NCBI GenBank assembly: GCA_016758965.1
Contig: JAEPRB010000123.1
Location: 57,694-121,693 of the forward strand
Length of the DNA stretch: 64,000 bases
Reading direction: 5' to 3'
Source: Circinella minor
Lineage: Eukaryota > Mucoromycota > Mucoromycetes > Mucorales > Lichtheimiaceae
Position numbers and translations under genes: made by a program. This document shows, piece after piece, positions 40,207 to 51,417 of this stretch (positions are counted from its first letter, which is position 1; every line of letters starts with the position of its first letter). Below the pieces are notes generated by a model. It saw only the letters and a list, made by a program, of their open reading frames with translations, was not told the origin of the DNA and did not search any database.

Positions 40207-41375
40207 ATGGTGAAATTCATCAAGGCTGGCAAAGTACGAAATATATGCGATTCAATAGAGGGGAGGAAGGGAAAGGATGGATGGATGGATGGATGAGGGA
40301 GAAGATTCTTACTATTTTTTTTTTTTTATCTTTTTCATAAACAAAAAAAAAAAAGTGGATATGAGATGGATTTGGGATGGCTGGGAGGGGGTGGGGGGAT
40401 TTTTTTTCTTTCTTTAATAGTAGTAATTCAAATATATGAAATTAAACATTTTTTTTTTTTTTTTATAATTAAAAACTAAATGTTCAAAAATGAAAACCAT
40501 TTTATTTTTAACTTATTGAATAGGTTGTCGTTATCTTGCAGGGTCGTTACGCTGGCAAGAAAGCCGTAGTCGTTCGCAGTACGCATTTCATTTTTTTTTT
40601 TTTTGAATTTTTCGATACACGAGTTGTTGTTTTTGGACTTTAGAGAGAGAGAGAGACAAAAAAGAAAATGACACAGAAAGTTGTATAACAAATGCTTGTC
40701 ATGATATCCCAAAACGTGAATGAGGAAGGAGGATATATATATATATATATATTTAACATAGTTGAAACTAAATTTATTTGAATTAATTTAAATTTTTTTT
40801 TTTTAATTAGACCACGACGAAGGTACCAAAGATAGACCTTATGGTTATGCTGTTGTTGCTGGTGTTGAACGTTATCCCTTGAAGGTAACTCGCGCTATGG
40901 GTAAGAAGAAGCTTGCCAAGCGTTCTAAAGTAAAGCCTTTTGTCAAGATTGTGAACTACAACCACATGATGCCCACTCGGTAAATATAAACTGTTTTTGT
41001 TTTTGTTTTTTTCCCCTTCACTCTCCCCTCTCGCTCTTCTTTACTCAAAGAAATAACAAAAAATGTGTCTAACATTAAAATTTTATTATATATATATATA
41101 TATAGTTATGCTTTGGATTTGGAACAAATCAAGGGCACTGTTTCTGCTGAAACTTTCAAGGATGGTACTCAACGTAGTGAATCCAAGAAGGTAAGGAACT
41201 TTATTTTTTTTTTGAAAGTGGAGGAGGAGGGGAATTTTCTCAATTATAAAGAGAAAACGAAAAATTGATATATATATATATACATATATATATAATATAG
41301 GTTATCAAGAAGCTCTTTGAAGAAAGATATCAAACTGGCAAGAACAAGTGGTTCTTCAGCAAGCTTAGATTCTAA
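40207..41375 (+). CDS. RPL27: 60S ribosomal protein eL27
   Basis: Five exons: 40207-40233, 40524-40578, 40811-40979, 41106-41190 and 41301-41375, in total 411 nt or 136 residues, the exact usual length. It is a structural protein of the large ribosomal subunit. Hallmarks are the start [71 protein letters not shown] and the end [19 protein letters not shown] tail ([19 protein letters not shown]). Codon use is visibly more GC3-rich (AAG, GGC, ATC, TTC) than in neighbouring genes, which fits high expression. Intron 1 is the longest (290 bases), as is common in fungal ribosomal protein genes. A normal, complete gene. Confidence 0.97.
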
Positions 41376-41607
41376 AAGCCCTCCTTTTTTTTTTAATTAT
41401 TTCGCATGATTTTTATAAATGTTTGAAATAAAAAGAAAAGCATTGAGTGAACCTTTTAAAAAAATTAATTTGAAATGGATTTTTATATATATAAAGGGGT
41501 GGTGTGAGGAATGAGGGATAGAGAATAAGTTGAAAGGAGAGGATTGTTGTCACTTGATGATATAAAATGCATGATTAAGAGTTTTTGTGTAACATTCATT
41601 CATAGAA

Positions 41608-44051
41608 TTAAAGATTTATTTCTGTTGTAGAAGAAGAAGGAGAAGAAGGAGAAGAATAATGAACAGGATATAATTCTTTTACTTGTAATACTTCATTATA
41701 AGAATCAATGAATTGATTTTCACACGTGAATACTAATTGTTGTTGTACCGTTGTTGTATTTTTAATGTCATTTTCTAATGAGGATGATAATTGTCCAACA
41801 ATTTCATTTAATACAATAGCATTTTTTGTACGATTCACAATATCATCTCTTTTATATAATTTTGCACATCGTTCCAAATTTTTACGCGCTTGTAATCGTA
41901 TTATATCATTTTCATTATTACAATTTTGTAAAAAAATAGCTGCTGCTTGTGTAATCATACTATATATATATATTATATTATATTAGATAGAAATCAATTA
42001 AAAAAAAAAAAAGAGAATAATATATTTACCAATCACGTAAAATAGGAAGTCCCCATCCTTCTTTTATTTCAAAACGATGAATAAGACGAATAGCTGCATT
42101 CGTACAAATATTTAATATTTCATTTTGATTCTTGATCATTCTTGGATTGGCTAATATTAATGGTTGATATCGTAAAAGTAATAAACTATCATAAAGAATT
42201 CGAATATACGCTTATCATAAAAAAGAAATGAGTTAGTATAATTTATTTTGTATATAGAAAAACTTTCATATGAAATAATATATATCAATTACCTAAACCA
42301 TCTTTAGCAGTATACCAAGCTTTTGGATTCAGTTGCCATGTCATTAATTTCATATCCAAATCTTTATCATCCAATGGACGTGTAGAAGGAATAGAATTAG
42401 ACAAAGAAGATGTAGTTTTATGAGGTATATATAATAATTTTAAAACATATTCAATCATATTAGCTAATCGAATGGCTTCAAAAGATCCAGAAAATATAGG
42501 TTGTTTTTCTTGAATTATTTTTTCAGTCTTTTGTAATAATTTAGGTAAAATGGGATCGGGGTGTTTATGCAGAAATAACTGAAATTGGTCTTTTTCTTTT
42601 TCTGTTGGACCCACTTCATAAGGTAATGGAAGTTCTACATGAAATTCTTCTGATTTCACAACGAAAAGTTTGCCAGTAGATGCTGCAGAAATTTTATCAA
42701 ATACATAAAGTGCATGAGCAAGACGTCTTCTTGTTTGAATTTCACTAGGTGATACATCATCTTCATGTAGATCCGCTTGTATACCAAGATCTTGAGCCTA
42801 TAAAAATAAATCTATTCAGTTTGAATAGACAGGATTTGAAAAAAGAAATCTTGTAGATAAACCTTTTTTTTTTTTACCATTCGAATTGCCTATAAAGTTT
42901 TTATATATATATCAAAATAGGAAGATGAATGTCATGATCTTTTACAAGTAGGAAAGAGAGAGAGAGAGATAAAAACTTACTGCACCAAGAATAAGCCTAA
43001 ATGAATATATTATATTTTAAAAAATCATCAATACACATAGAATTTAGAGTTCCTTATACGTAGAAACATTTCAAAAACTTACCAATTACTAGATGTACAT
43101 TCTTCACTATCTGAATGAGGTGTAAGAATAGATACTAATAATAATGTTTGAACGGTTGTCATACAAGGTTGTTTATAGGCTTTATTCATAATCAACATTG
43201 CTTTTTCTCTTAAATAACGTCCTATTATACGAAGTGATTTTTGATCATATCTTGGTAAATATTGACATCCAACAGCACAAACAGCATAAAAAAGTTGTTT
43301 ATCAAGTGGTTTTGGATATTCAAAATAATATTGTAAAAGAAAACTATGACGATCAAAAATTGGACTATTGGGATGAATAAATTCAAAAAATCTAAGAAGA
43401 AGAAGGATGTGTTATTAGATCCTTTTTTTTTCCAAGTTAAAAATGATGAATGGATACTTACTCAATAATAAGACGTTCTGTTAATTCTAATGTTAAACCT
43501 GGTATTTCTTTAATTAATTCTTTTGTTGTATATTGATGTTCTGTTGTTGTATATTGATTTTTTGGTTGTAATAATGTATTGATTTGAAAACTATTCTTCA
43601 TGGATGATGATGATGATGATGAATCAATAGTATCCTGTCGTTCTTTTTCTTGTTGACTCTCTTTTGATGAATGATTACTCTTTGTGAATGTTAATAATTG
43701 TTCATTTTTATCTTTTAATAGTTGTTTTAATTCTTGTACTTGTTTTTCAAGTGATTCTACATAATGTTTTTTAGGTGGCCCTGTTTTTTTGGGTTTCACT
43801 TGAAATTGACATTGTATACCTATTTTTCGACAATGACTGCATTGATTATGTAAAACGAATTCACATTTGACTTTACGTTGACGACAATAATCACAACTTC
43901 TTTTATTTTTTAAATCTTCTTGCGTTATTGTTGTTGTTGTTTTCATTATTTTTTTTGCTATAAAATCACGATCGACTTTAAATTTTGTAACATGATGTTG
44001 GGGTGTCCAATGAAGTTGTTGTAAACTCGACTTTTTGTTGTTGTTGTTCAT
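41608..44051 (-). CDS. Zn2Cys6 fungal transcription factor with fungal_trans domain
   Basis: Seven exons on the minus strand: 43462-44051, 43083-43391, 42981-42996 (16 nt), 42878-42889 (12 nt), 42293-42797, 42030-42210 and 41608-41959, in total 1965 nt or 654 residues. The binuclear zinc cluster is at Cys53, 56, 63, 71, 74 and 81 (CDYCRQRKVKCEF, CSHCRKIGIQC), spacing C-x2-C-x6-C-x7-C-x2-C-x6-C. A basic linker and a short coiled coil (VESLEKQVQELKQLLKDKNE) follow for dimerisation, then the middle homology region: EFIHPNSPIFDRHSF, YAVCAVGCQYLPR, and AIRMAQDLGI, the family's most conserved box, which is put together across the two microexons. It binds DNA in the nucleus. Target genes cannot be inferred. 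The N-terminus is Asn/Lys rich and the C-terminus Ser rich. Confidence 0.9.
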
Positions 44052-44295
44052 AATGTACGTAGAGAATGGTCAATGATAGAGAAAGAAAGTATTTAAAAGT
44101 TACATTAAAAAAACCTGGGGTAAAAAAAAAAAAAAAACAAAAAAAGAAAGGTTACACAGTGTTTTTAAGTTTTTATTTTTTTGAAGTACAAATGGGAATT
44201 ATATTTTACATTAAAAGTGAGATACTAAAATGGTTTGTTATTTGCAAATGGTGGAGAGGTTATATATTTACATTAAGAAAAGAGGGAGGAGGGGG

Positions 44296-44684
44296 TTAAT
44301 AATATTGAATATGAATCATATCATTATTATCAAGTGTATTTTTACAATTTGAATCTATATAAAAGAATTATTATTAATCAAAAAAAAAAAAAAGATATTC
44401 TTCCTTCATTAAAAAATGACTTACCAGATAAATTCAATAATTGACCTGATTTTTTTGTTAAATGGAATTGTTTTGATAAAGTAGCTAATTTTTGTCTTTG
44501 AGGTAAAGTTTCCATACATTCATGTTCACGACGTATATGTTTATATAAATCAGAAAAATATAATAAACCTTCACCATATTCACATTCTTGAAATGGACAA
44601 TAATATAAATCGGGATCTTCTTTTTTGGATACTTTTATAATAGTTATCGATTCTTTATCATTGAAACAATTACGTGATGTTTCT

Positions 44685-44721
<37 letters not shown>

Positions 44722-45943
44722 AATATTACCCAATGAATTCCCCACATGTTTTTTAAAAAAAAAATAAGATTATAACTTTTTACCATCCAATCGAATCATT
44801 TGTTGTGTTAAAGTATTTTTAAAAATTAATCGATTAAATTCTTTAATTTCTGGAAAATCTTTATCATGTAAATTTCGAATATGTGAAAATAAATGTTGAC
44901 GACAATAATTGGATTCAATACAATTTTTATATGGACAATAATAACGAATTTTTAAATCTACATATAAAAAAAAAATATTAGAGTTTTCCTATTCATAATA
45001 ATAATATTTCTTCTTTTTTTTTTTTTTTACCTTTAGAATAAATTTCTTGTCCATCCGATAAAGTATGATGTGATCGTTCTAAATTTGAATCATAATAAAC
45101 TTCTTTTTTTTTAGTAAAGTGAATTCTTTTTTTTTTATTTGTAAAACAAGCAAAGTTACCATTAAATTCAATGATATCTCCATTCACATTTTGAAAAATA
45201 CAATTTTTAGGTGGAAGAAAAGGTGGAAATCCAGAATAATGATCTTTTCGAATATGATTAAAAAATGATTTTCCTTTATTATAAATGGGTTTTTTACACC
45301 ATTTATATGGACAATGATAGACAACTATTTTTATATGTTTAGTATATATATTGTAAAATAACCTATTCTTTTTTGTTTTTTTTTATGTACCTTCTTTTTT
45401 ATCATTTAATAGACGACGTTTTTTAATATTCTCATTATTTTTTGAAATGACTAGAGAAATGGGATGAGTTATTTTCATTTAGAGGAAAGGAGGAAAAGCG
45501 AGTATAAGAAACTTACTTTTATTGGATATTTGTTTATATTTGTTGTTATCTTTAATCACTTTTTCATTATTTTGACGCGTCGTTACTGCTGTAGTTCCTG
45601 TAACTCAATAGTATTCAATATGAAATACATGTCAAAAAGACTATCTATCTATCTATCTATCTTACCTTGATTAGGTATTGGTATTGTATATTGTTTATAG
45701 TTTGACATGGTAGGTGTCGTTGGAGGTGTTAATGGTACATTATCATCAACGCGTCTTTTTTTAATAACCGCAGCAGACGAAGAAGATGCTTCTTCCTATA
45801 TATATATTTACATTGACATTGACATTGAAAGAAACAATTTAGTTTATATATATATATAAAATGGAATTAATACATACATTATTCTCATTTTGATTTTGAC
45901 TAGTTAATGTTTTTGAAATCCAATTGGAAGCACGAGAAAACAT
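44296..45943 (-). CDS. Protein with three C2H2-like zinc-binding modules, unknown function
   Basis: Eight exons on the minus strand: 45878-45943, 45666-45795, 45517-45597, 45391-45450, 45031-45324, 44784-44957, 44425-44682 and 44296-44354, in total 1122 nt or 373 residues. The first 110 residues are Ser/Asn/Lys rich with a basic KKRR motif that could be a nuclear signal. Three similar modules follow at about 117-141, 218-241 and 297-322. Each starts (H/Y)-C-P-(Y/F), has C-x4-C, 12 to 14 residues, then H-I-R-x2-H. The pattern C-x4-C-x12-14-H-x4-H is longer than in classical fingers but fits C2H2 zinc binding. Linkers between the modules are 75 residues or more, unlike tandem DNA-binding fingers. 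I do not recognise a named family. It sits in tandem behind the Zn2Cys6 gene and head to head with the oxidoreductase gene. Confidence 0.75.
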
Positions 45944-46290
45944 TATGAAAAGTTTCTCTTTGAAACTTTTTTTTTTTTTTTTAGAATGAAAATAATAAAA
46001 AGAAAAAAAAAAAAAATTGATCTCAGTTTTTTTTTTAATCAGTGGTAAAAAAGAGAAAAAAAAAAAAAGTGATGATAACTAGTTTGAGTGTGTAACATGT
46101 CTTATTTGTTGATTACAAACGCGTCAGTAAACAAAAACAACAACCTTGATGGTTATGTTTATAAGTCACATGTTACGTACATACATTAAAATATTTATGC
46201 ATTACATGTGATTTTATTATCCCATATAAACCAGTAAAAAAAAGCACCTTTACTTTTCTTTCTTTCTTTTTCATTTATATATATGAAATC
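45944..46290. promoter_or_regulatory. Divergent promoter region (C2H2-like gene / FAD oxidoreductase)
   Basis: 347 bases between two start codons. Contains A/T homopolymers and an ACGCGTCA motif at about 46120. No further element was assigned. Confidence 0.45.
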
Positions 46291-47750
46291 ATGAAGAATT
46301 TGATTATTCTGGGTGGTGGTGCAGCTGGTATTTTACTTGCTATGAAATTAGCTCCAAAAAAACAAAAAATGAATATCAATATTACTCTTATTGATTGCAA
46401 GGTAAAAGAATATATATTTAAGTAAAATAATGAGTCATATTAATTATTTATTATGTACGTACGTACGTATATTATATAGTCATTTTTTGAATATACACCC
46501 AGTTTAATTTCAGTATTATATGAATCGACAGATGAACAATTTGAAAAACATTATAATAATATTACAATGGATTATAAAACATTTCTTGAACCTCTTGGAA
46601 TTCATTTTATATGTGGAATTTTACATGATATAGATAAAGAAAATGGTAATATATTATTCCTACGTACATATCTTTTGAACAACACGAAAAAGATTTTATT
46701 AATGTAGGCTAGTGTAAATGTATAGTTATTTATAATAATCAGGATCAAGAAATACAAAGAATACCATATGATATTTTAGTGATATGTACTGGATCTTCTT
46801 ATTCTAATCCATGGAAAATACCTCCTTCGTGTCAACAAAATAATAATACACAATGGAAAAAAATCGATCGATTCAATTTTTTACGTGATCAACGTGAAAA
46901 ATATAAAACAGCCAACAAGATACTGTGTATAGGAGCGGGTGCTGTTGGTACAGAATTAGTAACTGAAATAGCGTATCGATCACCTGAAAAAGAAATTATA
47001 TTAGTCAATGCATCCAATAACATACTTTCAGGTACACCTCAAGCGCTTATCCAAAGTGGTGAACGTATATTAAATCAAATTCCTTCGATTCAATTGATTT
47101 CTGGAGAACATATTGAATACATCCATCAAGATCATTTATACAAGACAACGCAATCCCATACAGAAATCAAGCATGTAGATTTAGTTTATTCATGTATTGG
47201 TATTCAACCCAATACTCAATTTCTTCAAAAATCACATTCAGATTGGTTGGATGATAAAAATTATATTCGTGTCAATGAATTTTTTCAAGTAGTAAAGGAA
47301 GAAGAAAAATTGATATTTGCTATTGGTGATGTCAATAATATCAAGGAACCTAAATTATGGTTTACAGCCCATATACAAACCATTCATTTATTTCATCAAT
47401 TGGAACGCTTATTATTCTCTTCTCATCATGATATTAATTATCATCCTTATCAAGGTGCAACACTTTCAATGATTATTTCTTTGGGACCTTCTTATGGTAT
47501 TGGATCATTGAATGATGGAATAACAATATTCAATGGATGGCCATTCAATAAAAATAAAGGAAGTAAATTAGCAGCTATAATAAAACATATAGTAGAAAGA
47601 ATTACAATGAATGATTTTCATAGTAAAAAAATAATGAATGATGTATTATATAATACACATGAAAAGAGTCATTGGATACCCAAATTCATTGATAAATTAA
47701 CTCATTCTTCTCCTTCTTTGACTTCTTCTTCTACTTTTTCCTCTTCATAA
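46291..47750 (+). CDS. AIFM2/FSP1-like FAD-dependent NAD(P)H:quinone oxidoreductase
   Basis: Three exons: 46291-46401, 46480-46645 and 46726-47750, in total 1302 nt or 433 residues. The family (AMID, FSP1, type II NADH dehydrogenase-like) passes electrons from NAD(P)H through FAD to quinones at membranes. The N-terminal FAD site is IILGGGAAGILLA (Gly8, Gly10, Gly13) with an acidic end to strand two (LIDC). The SFFEYTPSL motif is typical of the AIFM2 group. The NAD(P)H site is ILCIGAGAVGTELVTEIAY, and the second FAD contact is FAIGDVNNIKEPKLWFTA. The C-terminus is a Ser-rich tail after a helical segment. The acceptor of exon 3 (TATAG at 46725) is the only one that keeps the frame. The gene overlaps nothing and converges on NXT1 with 156 bases between. 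Confidence 0.85.
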
Positions 47751-47906
47751 TAATAATAAATTTATTATATATTTTTTTATTTGTTTATACGTGTCTATCA
47801 TTTATTTATTTTTATGAGTATTTCTCACTCACACACACACACTCTCTCTCTCCATTTTCATATAACAACACTATTATCTTCAATAAATAAATTAAAAAAA
47901 GAAACT

Positions 47907-48615
47907 TTACCGAAATATATCACTTTGAATAAAATAATTCGTTCCTTGACCTTCAACAGGCATTAATGTAATTGTTTGAGAGAATGATTTTTTTCCAGGA
48001 CTATCACCATATTTTACATCACCGTGTACATTAATTAATATACCACAAACACCTTGTGTATTCATTGTTGCTAGATATTAAAAAAAGAGAATCATTTAAT
48101 ATTTTTTTTATCTCCCTCTTTCTCTCTATAACCTCCTTCCTTCTTACCTGCAATAGGTTGACAATCATAAGCTATAATTTCATGTTGAGAAGCTGGTAAA
48201 CGACTTAAAAATTCAGATAATTGTTGTAAACCAGAAACCGCGTTCCCTATTTATATATTCTTTAATATCAATGGTATAAATCATGAATCATTTTCTCTCT
48301 CTCTCTCTCTCTTCTTCTCAATTACCATTCCAAACAACAGCTGAATCTTCTCTATAAAGATTCCCTAATAACTATTATGAAAAAAAAAAAAAAAAAAAAA
48401 AGATTAGTTTTTTAAAATACTTTTTATGGTCTTTATGTGCGATCTAAATAATAATAATAACATTCCCCCCTCCACCCTCCTCAAGGTCTTTTCCTACAAG
48501 CCCCCTCCTCCTCCACCTTATATATATATATTACGTTTCTTTGAGTATCATAATTTTGATAAAACAATTTAATAAATTGTTCACTACTTTGTTCTGCAAG
48601 ATTAATAAAATCCAT
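47907..48615 (-). CDS. NTF2-related mRNA export protein (NXT1/p15-like)
   Basis: Four exons on the minus strand: 48535-48615, 48326-48371, 48148-48246 and 47907-48070, in total 390 nt or 129 residues, none long enough to stand out alone. NXT1 pairs with the mRNA export receptor NXF1/Mex67 at the nuclear pore. The NTF2 fold is clear: N-terminal helix MDFINLAEQSSEQFIKLFYQ, YREDSAVVWNGNAVSG, LPASQHEIIAYDCQPI, VCGILINVHGDVKYGD and the end YFIQSDIFR. The segment WNGNAVSGL and the DCQP motif place it with NXT1/p15 rather than with NTF2 itself. Yeasts use the larger Mtr2 instead, so an animal-type p15 fits an early-diverging fungus. It starts 171 bases from the divergent PCID2-like gene. Confidence 0.85.
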
Positions 48616-48786
48616 TATTTAAAAAAAAACGTTTTTTTTTTTTTGTGTGTGTCTGCTTTGTGTCTTGTTGTTATATATGCGGGGTTCCATTTTTTTTTTT
48701 TTTGCAGTAATTCTTTTAAAAGAGCCCTTTTCCTTCATTATATAACTCTTTTTATATACTAGCAAACAACCCTCCCAAATAAAAGA
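48616..48786. promoter_or_regulatory. Bidirectional promoter between NXT1-like and PCID2-like genes
   Basis: 171 bases between two start codons, with T-rich tracts, a TGTGTGTCTG patch and TATATA near 48750. Co-regulation of the two genes is inferred from the shared region. Confidence 0.5.
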
Positions 48787-51086
48787 ATGCCTGTTTTACA
48801 AGAATTTTGTGAACAAGTTATTCATGCTTATAATACACGCAATGGAAAAAAGTTTTGTGAATTATTTGCTTTTGAAGATCAAAGTCCTATTGTAATAGCC
48901 CTTCGACGTGAAATGGCTACTGTAAGTTTATCATTCTTTGGAAAACAAACGCGTATTATATAACAACGTTCAACAAGTTAGAGTTATTAATCGATTTCAA
49001 TGGACTTATAGATGTCAGAAATACAATGGGAACATTTAATTGAAAATAATCTTGACACTATTTCCAATGCTTTATCAGAATTTGTTTTATCTTATATCAA
49101 GTTACTTAATAATTCTATTAATTATTCATTAACGCATGTTTATGACTTTTTTCAAGCTTTTTACAAGTAACTATATTTATAAGAGAAAAAGGGAGAGAGA
49201 GAGAGAGAGAGAGAGATAGTTTTTTTGCCCCTACCTAACACTATTATTATTATTATTTTTTAGTTCAAGTATACCCGTATTTAGTAGTGCTGATTCTAAT
49301 TATCTTTTACCTTTTATTAAAAATCTTTCAACAACACTTGTTGTATTTGCATTTCATGTAAGTTTTTCTTTTAAGAAAAGAACAGTAAGAAAGGGTCAAA
49401 TAATAATAATAATACTATTTTGAATAGGTTGATAAAATGGAAAATCTTACTATTAAAAAAATGAAAGCCAATGGAGCTGCACGTCTTTTATCTAAAGTAT
49501 TTAATATTATGCTTGCGGATAGGTAAAAAAAAACATTTATATATAAAAAGGAAGGAGGGGGAGGAAATAATAACTCATAAGAAATAATACTTTTTAGATC
49601 ACCATTACAAGAATCAAAACGACTTGGCATTATTCATATTACTAATTTAGCATTTAAAATTTATACAAAGGTAAAGAAAAGGGTATCCCCCCCCCACACC
49701 CCGTTAAAAAGTATGAAAACTAATGAATTATTCTAGTTGGATATTACCAATCTTTGTAGTACATTTATAAATAATCTTAAAACAGGTGGTGTTGAATTAA
49801 TTGATTTTCCTATTTCACAACAAGTCACCCATCGTTATTATTTAGGTCGATTTAGTTTTTATAAACAACAATTAATTGTGGTAACTAGTTATTTATATTA
49901 TATTATATTATATTTTTATTTTATTTTTTGAAATATATATAAATATATTTATATATATATATACATATTAAAAAAAAAAACAAATTTAAATAGGCTGAAA
50001 ATCATTTTCAATTTGCTTTTCAACATTGTCCAATTCATAGTTGGCATAATAAAAGGTAAAAAAAATATATATATATAAAATATATATATAAAATAAAAAA
50101 GATCCATTAAAAAGTCATCCTTCATTATTTAGACTTATTCTCAAGTTTTTAATACCAACAAGAATTATTATGGGCAAATTACCAAGTATGGAATTATTAG
50201 AAAAATATAATTTAAAGAATCCATATGCTTATTTAAAACAAACCATTAAAAGAGGTGATATAAGACAATTTAATATCATTATGGATCAAAATTATCATTT
50301 TTTTACTTGTACTTGGTCTTATCTTTTATTAAAAGCGCGATGTCCTATATTATTATGGCGTAGTTGTTTAAGAAGAATGTAAGTTTTTTTTTTTTTTGTG
50401 AATAATAATAATAATAATACTTTATATAAACTAACTTTAATTTTGGGGACCGGGGGAGGAAATAAAAGATTTATTCTAAGTAGACAAAGTGAAGAAGATC
50501 GTATCATGTCATTTAAAATTTGTTTTGATGGTTTATTAGCTGCTGGAGAACAAAATGATCTTGATTTTTATGATACTGAAAATATTCTTGTTTCTTTAAT
50601 TAGTCAGGTAAAAAAAAAATACAGTTCTATCTATTTATAAAGAGTATGAATAATAATTATCTTATATATATATAGGGTTATCTTCGTGGTTATCTTCATC
50701 ATCAATTACAACAAGTGGTTCTTAGTAAAGTAAATCCATTTCCACCTATCAATCAAATTAAACCTTATTTTGAACGATATAATGATGAAATAGTGGAAGA
50801 ACATTTAAAAACAAATCAACCCATGGTACCTAATGATGTTCAAAACTTAATTGATGAACCAGAAGATCCATTAGTAACAGTAACAACAACAGAAGAAGCA
50901 CAACAACAACAAGAAGAAATGAATGGTATGGGTGATGATTTCGATTTAGCCTTTGATCAAGCTTTTAATAATCAACCTACTTTTGGTATGACGAATATGA
51001 ATGAAATTGGAATAACATCAACAGTGGTAGGAGGAGGACAACAACAACAACAACAACAACAACAAGGATTTTTCAGTTTTCAATAA
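48787..51086 (+). CDS. PCI-domain protein of the PCID2/Thp1/CSN12 family (TREX-2 type)
   Basis: Ten exons: 48787-48921, 49012-49166, 49264-49357, 49428-49522, 49598-49670, 49737-49880, 49994-50055, 50133-50378, 50469-50607 and 50676-51086, in total 1554 nt or 517 residues. PCID2/Thp1 with Sac3/GANP forms TREX-2, which links transcription to mRNA export; its paralogue CSN12 acts with the COP9 signalosome and splicing. Family signatures are visible: RYYLGRFSFYKQQL, AFQHCPIHSWHNKRLILKFL, IIMGKLPSMELLEKYNL, then the winged-helix half of the PCI domain (RQSEEDRIMSFK, DTENILVSLISQGYLRGYL) and the strand VLSKVNPFP. The C-terminus adds about 100 residues of acidic and Gln-rich low complexity ending in a run of nine or more Gln, not part of the core family. 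Which of the two paralogues it is cannot be settled by eye. Confidence 0.88.
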
Positions 51087-51417
51087 TAATAATAATAACA
51101 ATTCTTTTTCATAAAATATATTTTACCACTCTTCTTTTTATTATCATAATCATATTAATAATAATAAAAAAAAAAGAAAAAGCTGAGAGCCTTAATTACT
51201 GTAGCGGAATTTATATTTTTCAAAAAAAAGTAGGTGTGTAAAGGATTTTTATTTTAGCTCTCCTCACCTTCTCTCACTTTATTTTTTTCTCCCCTTAACA
51301 TATCATACTCTCTCTCTCTTTCTCTTTCTCTCTGTGTGTGTGTGTTTTTTTTTTGTACGTGTATATATATATATCAATTCAACCCATACTATCTAAAAAA
51401 AAAAACATTTTTTTATA
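51087..51417. other. Intergenic region upstream of the PP2A-A gene
   Basis: Tandem spacing of 331 bases. Contains a CT then GT tract (51310-51345) and T runs. No element was recognised. Confidence 0.5.

Noticed and set aside
47908..48070. Suspected frameshift in the A-run of the last NXT1 exon
   Set aside because: On recount the seven A bases fit GGA-AAA-AAA and the frame is intact.
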